A stretch of 64,000 nucleotides of DNA from an uncultured Eudoraea sp. (lineage in GTDB: Bacteria > Bacteroidota > Bacteroidia > Flavobacteriales > Flavobacteriaceae): NCBI GenBank assembly GCA_947258555.1, contig CAMYJF010000017.1, positions 1-64,000 of the forward strand, given 5' to 3'. The notes below the pieces were generated by a model. The model worked only from the letters and a program-made list of their open reading frames with translations, had not been told where the DNA came from and made no database searches. The number at the start of each line of letters is the position of its first letter. The stretch's first letter is position 1. Below, in pieces: positions 26,821 through 34,135 of the stretch. Made by a program: the position numbers and the translations under genes.

Positions 26821-27062
26821 GTTGCCCTCGATACAGTTCGGCTTTGCCGAACCACTCGGGCAACGATAATAGGACATCGAGTGGTCCCGCCATTGGCGGG
26901 AGTGTACCGAGATAACCGACCACTTCAATACAGTTCGGCTTTGCCCTGAAACTCAGGGAAGTGTTGCCCTCGATACAATTCGGCAAAGCCGAATCACTCG
27001 GGCAACAAAAACCGGACATCGAGTGGTCCCGCTATTGGCGGGAGTGTACCGAGATGGCCGGC
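26821..27062. repeat. Nested-palindrome repeat array, right part
   Basis: The order is A (26821-26864), B (26865-26918), A' (26919-26962), A (26963-27006), B (27011-27062), all in the same orientation as the left part. In the second A copy the inner stem is reversed (TTCGGC-AAA-GCCGAA instead of TTCGGC-TTT-GCCGAA). In the last B copy the outer stem is extended by matching changes (CCGG before CATC, CCGG after GATG). These features suggest that the ability to fold is being kept. Confidence 0.85.
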
Positions 27063-27072
27063 TTTATTGCAT

Positions 27073-27097
27073 AAAAAATCCCGGCTTTCGCCGGGAT
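27073..27097 (-). terminator. Terminator of tRNA-Gln
   Basis: ATCCCGGC at 27078-27085 pairs with GCCGGGAT at 27090-27097 around TTTC. On the minus strand the stem runs into TTTTTT. It lies 14 bp past the tRNA 3' end and directly borders the palindromic array. Confidence 0.85.
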
Positions 27098-27110
27098 ACG
27101 TTCAACTTTG

Positions 27111-27182
27111 TTGGCCTACTAGGACTCGAACCTAGAACGACTGGACCAAAACCAGCTGTGTTGCCAATTACACCATAGGCCA
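27111..27182 (-). tRNA. tRNA-Gln (anticodon TTG)
   Basis: The minus strand folds as a 72-nt tRNA. The acceptor stem is TGGCCTA/TAGGCCA with discriminator A, the anticodon loop TTTTGGT gives anticodon TTG, and the T arm contains GGTTCGAGTCC. The 3' CCA is not encoded. A terminator follows. The repeat island with the second GIY-YIG gene begins immediately beyond it. Confidence 0.95.
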
Positions 27183-27349
27183 GTGCTTTAATAGAGCGTG
27201 CAAATTTAAAACAAATCTTTGGTTGGTCAAACATTATTCCACGATACCTTCTTTCATCCCATATATCGGCTGTTAAAGGTTTATAAAAAGTAGGAAGGCG
27301 TCCGAAATTTAATTAGTAATTTCGCCCCGACCTGAAATTCTGTCAACCT

Positions 27350-30300
27350 ATGTTTTCAAAGAATTTTTCGAAATGGGACACCCTCTTAGGATGGGTTGTT
27401 TTTTTTATAGCCCTTATCGTCTACGGGATTACTGTAGAGCCCACAGGTAGCTTTTGGGATGCAGGTGAATATATCACTACCGCAGCCAAACTCCAGGTAG
27501 CGCACCCACCTGGCGCACCCTTGTTGCAAATGATCGGGGCTTTCTTTTCCATGTTTGCCATGGGTGCAGACAACATTGCCAAAATGGTTAACTATGTTTC
27601 CGGAGCCTCCAGCGCATTTACCATATTGTTCATGTTTTGGACCATTACCAACCTGCTTCGAAAGTTGGTTCAAAGCGGGAAAGAACTTTTGACAGAGAAT
27701 CAGGCAATTGCAATTCTTGGAAGTGGACTTGTCGGGTCATTAGCTTTTTCGTTTACGGATAGTTTTTGGTTTAATGCAGTAGAAACTGAAGTCTATGCCA
27801 TGGCCAGTATGATCATGGCCCTCCTTCTTTGGTTAGGATTAAAATGGATCGATAATATTGACGACCCCAGGGGTCATAAATACCTGGTGTTGATTGCCTT
27901 TGTGATCGGACTTACATTCGGGGTCCAGTTTATGGGATTCCTGGCTATCCCTTCAATCGGTCTGCTCTATTATTTTAAGCGTTATAAAACAACTACGGTC
28001 AAAAACTTTTTGATCGCTAATCTGGTAGTGATAGGTGTACTGATCCTTGTCTACAAATTTTCACTCACCTATGTGCTAAAACTCTTCGGGTGGAGTGAGG
28101 TCTTTTTTGTAAATAGCTTAGGACTTCCTTTTAATTCCGGGACCCTTATTATGGGATTGCTCATGGCCGGGGCATTTTACTACGGACTGCGCTATACACG
28201 AAGGAACAATTATAAAATGGCCAACACCCTTGTTCTTTGTGCTATGTTCCTGATCCTGGGATTCTCTTCCTGGCTCATGCTGCCCATACGGGCCAATGCT
28301 AATGTTGTGGTCAATGAAAACAATCCATCGGATGCCCGTTCACTCCTGGCTTATTATAATAGAGAGCAATATCCCGGCGTAGACAGTCCGATATATGGCA
28401 ATTACTATTCCGATGCTTTTGCCCCGGCAGGAGACGATATAGACGACAAGCCCAAATACGAGCAGGACAAGGCCTTAGGAAAATATATTATTGTAAATAA
28501 ATACAAGGACGCCATGCAGGGTCCTAATAAAGAGCATCGAGGCATTTTACCACGTATGTGGAGCGACCAGAATGCGGAGAACTACATGAAATATTTCGGC
28601 GCTCTTGAATTTAGGGTCACTTCATCCAATGAAGAGTTGAGACAGGCTGTCAACCAGGTTAAAACTGGTTATGCTAATGGGGAAATAGATGAAGAGCAAT
28701 ATATATCTTTCCTGCGTCAGTTCAGTGATTATATAGAAGTACAACCTCCCAGCATATGGCAAAACATCAAATACATGTGGCAGTTTCAATTCGGTTATAT
28801 GTACTGGCGTTATTTTATGTGGAATTTTGTTGGAAAGAGCAATGATGTACAAGGTCGTTATGACGGCAATGGGGAATGGCTGAGTGGGATCGGGTTCATT
28901 GACAGCCTAAGGTTGGGTACCCAGGATAACCTGCCCTCAGATGTCCTGGATAACAAAGGAAGGAATACATATTTCTTTTTACCCCTAATCCTGGGGATCA
29001 TCGGTCTGGTGTTTCAGGTTACAAGAAACCCAAAGCAATTCTGGGTTTTACTCGTATTCTTTCTCTTCACAGGTTTAGCCATTCAATTCTATACTAATCC
29101 GGGGATCTTTCAACCGCGGGAAAGGGATTATTCCCTGGTTGGTTCCTTTTATATATTCGCCTTATGGATAGGGATGGGCGTCTATGGCTTATTCGATGAA
29201 TTCCAACGCTGGATCAAACCCAAGATATTAGCGCCTGCAGTGATCCTTGTTTCGCTCCTGGCCGTTCCTCTGGTCCTGGCTGCACAAAACTGGGACGATC
29301 ATAACCGCGCGAATAGATATACGGCGGAGGCAACTGCCAAAGCCTACCTTGCTTCTTGTCAGGAAGATGCCGGAGCTATGCTCTTCACAATTGGTGATAA
29401 CGACACATTCCCACTGTGGTATGTACAGGAAATTGAGGATTTCAGAACAGATGTGCGCATTATTTGTACCAGCCTCTTTGCCACAGATTGGTATGTAGAT
29501 CAAATGAAGCGTAAAGCATACAAGAGTGATCCCATCCCCTCACAACTCACACATGAGCTTTACAGATACGGAAACAGGGATGTCATCTATTACCAGGGTA
29601 TTACAGATAAACGATGGGATATTAAGGACTTTATGAATTGGATCCAGAGTGATAACCCCCAAACGAAATTCAAATATATCCTCGACAAACAGGATATAGA
29701 TATTAGCGAATTACCGGAAAGTACGTTGGACATAGTCTATTACCCAACTAATAAGATCCGGGTACCTGTGAACAAGGAAAATGTGCTAAAAAGTGGATTG
29801 GTAAAACTGAAAGATGCAGACCAGATCGTAGAATACATAGATATTGATCTGCCTCAATCTGCCTTACCTAAAAACAGGATCATGATGCTTGATATCCTGG
29901 CAAATAATGATTGGGAGAGGCCTATTTATTTCTCAGGCGGTAGTTTCGATAAAGCGGAATACATCTGGATGAAGGATTATCTCCAATTGGATGGACTTGT
30001 CTACAAATTGGTACCGATCAAAACGAAAAATGAAAGCGCCTTTGAAATGGGTCGTATTGATAGCGATCTTATGTACGATATCGTAAAAGGATGGGAATGG
30101 GGTAATAGCGGTAGCCCAGATATTTACCACGATACCCAGACACGGATCCAGGGACTTTCATTCCGTAGTAATTTAGCCCGACTCACCGAAACACTTTTGT
30201 CTGAAGGTAAGATCGATAAAGCTAAAGAGATCATAGATCTGGCCATTGAAAATATTCCGGTTGAACACTATGGATTTTACACCTTTGTAGAACCCTTTGT

Positions 30301-30664
30301 CGATGGATATTACAAAGTAGGGGAAACACAAAAAGCCCGGGCTGTTTATGAGAAATTGAAAAAGATCTACAGAGAACGCCTGAACTATTATGCTGGTATC
30401 CCTCTTGATGAGCAATACGACAAGATTGAGGATATCATTTCAGATATGGAAGGATACCGCAGAAACATCGACATACTTATTGAGAATGATGACCGGGAAA
30501 TGGCCGAGAAAGAAACTGCTTTATTCAATGATCATATCGATCAGTTCAGTCATTTTTACAGAGATAGCTTTATGGAAGATGAAGATCAAGAGAATACGGT
30601 CCAACCGGACACAGCGGCACCAACAGAACCAGATACAACAGAATCTGCCGATTCTGTGGAGTAA
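27350..30664 (+). CDS. DUF2723 (TMEM260-like) multispanning membrane protein
   Basis: The 1104-residue protein begins with the typical DUF2723 stretch: a first membrane helix, then EPTGSFWDAGEYITTAAKLQ and VAHPPGAPL, resembling the acidic loop of GT-C type glycosyltransferases. About a dozen membrane helices follow to around residue 650, with a large globular C-terminal part that includes TPR-like helices near 930-1040 (GKIDKAKEIIDLAIENIP, VGETQKARAVYEKLKKIYRE). TMEM260 relatives act as protein O-mannosyltransferases in animals; for the bacterial proteins a role in protein glycosylation is plausible but unproven. The protein ends in an acidic Thr/Pro-rich tail. It is convergent with the thioredoxin-like gene with no gap between the two stop codons. 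Confidence 0.85.
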   Translation: MFSKNFSKWDTLLGWVVFFIALIVYGITVEPTGSFWDAGEYITTAAKLQVAHPPGAPLLQMIGAFFSMFAMGADNIAKMVNYVSGASSAFTILFMFWTITNLLRKLVQSGKELLTENQAIAILGSGLVGSLAFSFTDSFWFNAVETEVYAMASMIMALLLWLGLKWIDNIDDPRGHKYLVLIAFVIGLTFGVQFMGFLAIPSIGLLYYFKRYKTTTVKNFLIANLVVIGVLILVYKFSLTYVLKLFGWSEVFFVNSLGLPFNSGTLIMGLLMAGAFYYGLRYTRRNNYKMANTLVLCAMFLILGFSSWLMLPIRANANVVVNENNPSDARSLLAYYNREQYPGVDSPIYGNYYSDAFAPAGDDIDDKPKYEQDKALGKYIIVNKYKDAMQGPNKEHRGILPRMWSDQNAENYMKYFGALEFRVTSSNEELRQAVNQVKTGYANGEIDEEQYISFLRQFSDYIEVQPPSIWQNIKYMWQFQFGYMYWRYFMWNFVGKSNDVQGRYDGNGEWLSGIGFIDSLRLGTQDNLPSDVLDNKGRNTYFFLPLILGIIGLVFQVTRNPKQFWVLLVFFLFTGLAIQFYTNPGIFQPRERDYSLVGSFYIFALWIGMGVYGLFDEFQRWIKPKILAPAVILVSLLAVPLVLAAQNWDDHNRANRYTAEATAKAYLASCQEDAGAMLFTIGDNDTFPLWYVQEIEDFRTDVRIICTSLFATDWYVDQMKRKAYKSDPIPSQLTHELYRYGNRDVIYYQGITDKRWDIKDFMNWIQSDNPQTKFKYILDKQDIDISELPESTLDIVYYPTNKIRVPVNKENVLKSGLVKLKDADQIVEYIDIDLPQSALPKNRIMMLDILANNDWERPIYFSGGSFDKAEYIWMKDYLQLDGLVYKLVPIKTKNESAFEMGRIDSDLMYDIVKGWEWGNSGSPDIYHDTQTRIQGLSFRSNLARLTETLLSEGKIDKAKEIIDLAIENIPVEHYGFYTFVEPFVDGYYKVGETQKARAVYEKLKKIYRERLNYYAGIPLDEQYDKIEDIISDMEGYRRNIDILIENDDREMAEKETALFNDHIDQFSHFYRDSFMEDEDQENTVQPDTAAPTEPDTTESADSVE

Positions 30665-30961
30665 CTAGATATATTCGTTGAGGATACCTATAAGTGTATT
30701 GGCATCTTGTTCCCCACTTTGACGCCAAACCATTTCACCTTTTTTGTAGATCATTAATGTCGGTAATCCCTTAATACGGAGTGCTTGTGACAACTCCTTG
30801 TTTTTATCGACATCGATCTTTATGACCTTTCCCTTATCACCTAGCGCAGCTGCCACATCACGTAAGACAGGATGCATGGCCGTAGATTGTTCATTCCATT
30901 CTGCGTAGAAGTCCAACAAGACGGGGATAGTTAGGTCAATGAGCTCTCCGAACTTAGACAT
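30665..30961 (-). CDS. Thioredoxin-fold protein lacking the active-site cysteines
   Basis: The 98-residue protein has the thioredoxin pattern: PVLLDFYAEWNEQSTAMHPV, VIKIDVDKNKELSQALRIKG, then the cis-proline strand LPTLMIYKKGEMVWRQSG. The usual WCGPC active site is WNEQS here, and there is no cysteine in the whole protein. It therefore cannot act as a dithiol oxidoreductase. It may be a binding or chaperone-like thioredoxin-fold protein. It has no signal peptide and is likely cytosolic. The fold call is firm, the function is open. Confidence 0.8.
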   Translation of the reverse strand: MSKFGELIDLTIPVLLDFYAEWNEQSTAMHPVLRDVAAALGDKGKVIKIDVDKNKELSQALRIKGLPTLMIYKKGEMVWRQSGEQDANTLIGILNEYI

Positions 30962-31056
30962 ACGTAGTTGTTACTTTGGGTTATGCGCCAAATGTAGTAA
31001 AAAATGTTAAAATCCCGTGGAATGAATTGAAATTAGGGCTATTGGAGAGGTTAAAT

Positions 31057-32286
31057 TCACGTTAAATTTTTCTTCTTTAAAGTGATCACAGATATCTCAG
31101 GCCAAATCCCAACCCGACCCGGATACCCAATAAATCCAAATCCGCGGTTCACATTAATGAATTGTTCCTTTTCCTTATATATACCAGCCCAGTATTTATA
31201 ACGCCATTTTACCGGGCTCCATTTGATCACTCCAGGTATCTCAATTCCAAATTGCATACCGTGTGTATGCCCGCTTAATGTAAGGTGATAATGATACTCA
31301 TCATCGATAACTATATCTTCCCAATGTGAAGGATCATGACTTAACAGGATCTTGAAATCATCAGCCTTAACGCCATTGGTAGCCTTTTTAAGATCTCCGG
31401 CTTTCTTAAAACCTCCGCGTCCCCAATTCTCTACACCTACCAATGCCAATCTTTCTGCTCCCTTCTCCAGAAATTTACTCTCGTTCATTAATAATTGGAA
31501 TCCCATTTCCTTTTGTATCCGCTTAAGATCTTCCAGGTTTTGTGATTTGAGCTCTTCCGAATCCCAGGGAACATAATCGCCATAATCGTGATTCCCAAGA
31601 ATGGAAAATTTGCCATCTTTCGCATCGAGTTGCGTAAAAAGGTCGGCCCAGGGTTCCATTTCAGCAGCCTTGTTATTAACCATATCCCCGGTAAAAAATA
31701 TGACATCGCTTTCTTGTTTATTAATAAGGTCAATGCCATAGGTTATCTTTTCACGATTGTCAAAACTGCCACTGTGTACATCTGATATCTGCGTGATCTG
31801 GTAGCCATCAAAGGCATCTGGTAAATCATCAAACTCGAGCACGTATTTGAGAACTTTAAAATTGTATTTGCCACGATACATGCCATAAAGCAATGCCCCA
31901 AAAGGTATGGCACCAAGGCCCAGCGCAACTAAGCTGAGAAAGCGCCTTCTTGCTGGCAAGCTAAATTCTTGTGTAGTTCCGAAAAGTCGCTGGTAGGTTG
32001 CGGTCAGAAATCGAAAGATATCTTCGGAAAAAAGAAACATTATGGTAATAAGTTGAAAAGTAATGATGGCGGTCAGGAACCCGAAAGCGTAACTTTTTGG
32101 TCTGCTCAACACACGTCCTTCTGCTGCACCCCAGGTAAATTGGTAGATAAAATTCCCAAGGATCAATAGTGAAATAATTATGAACGCATAATAGGTCCAC
32201 GGGTAGCGCGAAGCCGTTTTAATGGCTTGCAAGGAATAAAATCCCAGTAAGATGTAAATAGCAATAAAGATGATCCAGCGAATCAT
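31057..32286 (-). CDS. Membrane-anchored metallophosphoesterase
   Basis: The 409-residue protein has an N-terminal membrane domain of about four helices (residues 1-135) followed by a calcineurin-like phosphoesterase domain. The metal-binding motifs are visible in order: DVHSGS, FTGDMVNN, LGNHDYGDY, and LSGHTHGMQFG near the C-terminus. Homologues (YkuE/YaeI type) hydrolyse phosphodiester bonds in lipid or nucleotide substrates; the substrate here is unknown. It is transcribed on its own, 61 bp upstream of nothing else on this strand except cutC at 32348. Confidence 0.85.
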   Translation of the reverse strand: MIRWIIFIAIYILLGFYSLQAIKTASRYPWTYYAFIIISLLILGNFIYQFTWGAAEGRVLSRPKSYAFGFLTAIITFQLITIMFLFSEDIFRFLTATYQRLFGTTQEFSLPARRRFLSLVALGLGAIPFGALLYGMYRGKYNFKVLKYVLEFDDLPDAFDGYQITQISDVHSGSFDNREKITYGIDLINKQESDVIFFTGDMVNNKAAEMEPWADLFTQLDAKDGKFSILGNHDYGDYVPWDSEELKSQNLEDLKRIQKEMGFQLLMNESKFLEKGAERLALVGVENWGRGGFKKAGDLKKATNGVKADDFKILLSHDPSHWEDIVIDDEYHYHLTLSGHTHGMQFGIEIPGVIKWSPVKWRYKYWAGIYKEKEQFINVNRGFGFIGYPGRVGIWPEISVITLKKKNLT

Positions 32287-32347
32287 GGCAGTTTTTTAAC
32301 AAGTACAAATATATCCTATTACAAACAGCGTAGAAGATACTTTGGTA

Positions 32348-33064
32348 TTATTTAACGCATTTGATCATTGAACGAACCCAATCAGGCTCTAATTCCAATT
32401 TTATTTCCTTTAGGTTATCGTTATCAAGTCGACTTCCCGGAATGCCCGGGGCAACACCTTTTTTTCGTGTACCTGAAAAATGAATGGCTTTAAATCCGGC
32501 ATCTTTAAACACACCAATGTTATCAGGATTGATACCTGCCCCCGGCATGATGGTCATGTCGCCAGCCATTTCTTTTAGTTCCTGTAAAAGATCAAGCCCT
32601 TCCAATGCAGTATTCCTTTGTCCGGATGTCAGTATTGTATTTACTCCTATGCTCTCGAGATCCTTTAGGGCTTGAACAGGGTTAGAAACTTGATCGAAAG
32701 CCCTGTGAAATGTAAGATGCAGATCTTTTGTAAGACTTCGGATCTCATTTATTCTAATTAAATCTATGGTCTGATCTTCCTTTAAAATGCCAACAACAAT
32801 TCCTGCCACCCCCAATTTTTTATACCCATGGATCTCCTGAAGGATAGTTTCGTATTCGGAAACGGAGTAGATGAAACCACCTTCTCTGGGCCGCACTAAA
32901 ACATGTATAGGAATATCAATCAGACTTTGAATTTCTTGCAACAGGCCTTCCGATGGACTCACGCCTCCAACGGCCAGGTTTTCGCACAGCTCCAGTCGAT
33001 CAGCGCCCGCTTCGGCCGCTATTACCGCGGCTTCTAAATTTTGAACACATACTTCTACCAGCAT
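32348..33064 (-). CDS. cutC: CutC family protein
   Basis: The 238-residue protein is a CutC-type TIM barrel: an N-terminal EVCVQNLEAAVIAAEAGADR, LELCENLAVGGVSPSEGLLQ, IHVLVRPREGGFIYS, LTFHRAFDQVSNP and the C-terminal IMPGAGINPDNIG. CutC was linked to copper tolerance in E. coli, but that role is disputed and the enzyme activity is unknown. It is divergent from the glycosylasparaginase gene. Confidence 0.93.
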   Translation of the reverse strand: MLVEVCVQNLEAAVIAAEAGADRLELCENLAVGGVSPSEGLLQEIQSLIDIPIHVLVRPREGGFIYSVSEYETILQEIHGYKKLGVAGIVVGILKEDQTIDLIRINEIRSLTKDLHLTFHRAFDQVSNPVQALKDLESIGVNTILTSGQRNTALEGLDLLQELKEMAGDMTIMPGAGINPDNIGVFKDAGFKAIHFSGTRKKGVAPGIPGSRLDNDNLKEIKLELEPDWVRSMIKCVK

Positions 33065-33103
33065 ATACCTATATTTAATCTGATAAAAGTAAAGAACCTA
33101 AGT

Positions 33104-34084
33104 ATGCAACGCAGAAAATTTTTAGAAGTCACTTCGCTCTCTACAGCCGGGATTGCAACCTCAACTATGATGGCATGCAAGGATCCGAAATCAGGATCTG
33201 AGGCAGTAGATCAGAAAGAAATCAAACCCATTGTTATTGCCACCTGGGATGTGCCCAATGCTACCTCAAAGGCCTGGTCTGTGCTACAAGACGGGGGCAG
33301 TTCCTTAGATGCTGTCGAACAAGGGGTAATGATCGAAGAAGCAGATGTCAATAACCAGTCTGTTGGCAAAGGTGGAAGACCTGACAGGGATGGACAGGTT
33401 AGCTGTGATGCCTGTATAATGGATAAGGAGGGCAACTGTGGTTCTGTAGTCTATCTTCAGAATGTGGTCCATTCTATTTCTGTTGCGCGCAAAGTAATGG
33501 AAGACACCCCGCATGTCATGCTGGCCGGTGCTGGAGCCGAACAGTTTGCTTATGAAAAAGGATTTCCAAAGGAAGACCTCCTGATCGATAAATCAAAAAA
33601 AGAATGGGAAGACTGGCTAACAACCAAGGAATATAAACCCGTTATCAATATTGAGAATCACGATACCATTGGCATGCTTGCAATTGATAAAAACGGGGAT
33701 CTGTCGGGTGCATGTACTACAAGCGGTATGGCATACAAGCTTAAAGGCCGGGTTGGCGATTCCCCGATCATCGGAGCCGGATTATTTGTCGATAATGAGA
33801 TAGGCGGCGCAACGGCTACGGGCGTTGGCGAAGAGGTCGTAAAAACTGTGGGGAGTTTTCTTATTGTAGAATTGATGCGCCAGGGAATGAGTCCTCAGCA
33901 GGCCTGCGAGGAAGGCGTACGCCGTATTGTAACTAAAAACCCTGAATTGGATTTTCAGGTAGGTTTCATCGCCATCAACAAAAAAGGACAAACCGGCGGC
34001 TATTGCATCCAGCCCGGTTTTACCTATAGGGTATATTCTCCTGAAGGACATATTAACCATCCTTCGGGAAGCCATATTTCCTGA
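33104..34084 (+). CDS. N4-(beta-N-acetylglucosaminyl)-L-asparaginase (glycosylasparaginase)
   Basis: This Ntn hydrolase cleaves the bond between asparagine and N-acetylglucosamine in glycopeptides, or related isoaspartyl/asparagine bonds. The ATG at 33104 gives 326 residues with a twin-arginine-like start (MQRRKFLEVT) and a lipobox ending at C25 (TMMAC), suggesting export and lipid anchoring. An upstream in-frame start at 33041 would overlap the cutC coding region and bury the signal, so it is rejected. The self-cleavage site and nucleophile are in NHDTIGMLAID (T188). GRVGDSPIIGAGLFVDNEIG, GGATATGVGEE and the Thr/Ser-rich contacts of the family follow. Confidence 0.92.
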   Translation: MQRRKFLEVTSLSTAGIATSTMMACKDPKSGSEAVDQKEIKPIVIATWDVPNATSKAWSVLQDGGSSLDAVEQGVMIEEADVNNQSVGKGGRPDRDGQVSCDACIMDKEGNCGSVVYLQNVVHSISVARKVMEDTPHVMLAGAGAEQFAYEKGFPKEDLLIDKSKKEWEDWLTTKEYKPVINIENHDTIGMLAIDKNGDLSGACTTSGMAYKLKGRVGDSPIIGAGLFVDNEIGGATATGVGEEVVKTVGSFLIVELMRQGMSPQQACEEGVRRIVTKNPELDFQVGFIAINKKGQTGGYCIQPGFTYRVYSPEGHINHPSGSHIS

Positions 34085-34086
34085 CA

Positions 34087-34115
34087 TTTAGAACGCTCAA
34101 GAATTCGTAGCTTTG
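34087..34115 (+). promoter_or_regulatory. Candidate promoter of polA
   Basis: TAGCTTTG at 34108-34115 fits TAnnTTTG. TTTA at 34087-34090 is a near match to the -33 TTTG with a 17-bp spacer. The -7 box ends 20 bp before the ATG at 34136. Confidence 0.5.
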
Positions 34116-34135
34116 AGATTCACTCCTAATTGAAT

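Noticed and set aside
27062-27182. tRNA-Gln as an integration site of a genomic island
   Set aside because: The palindromic array ends before the tRNA terminator and no repeat of the tRNA 3' end or integrase gene is present.
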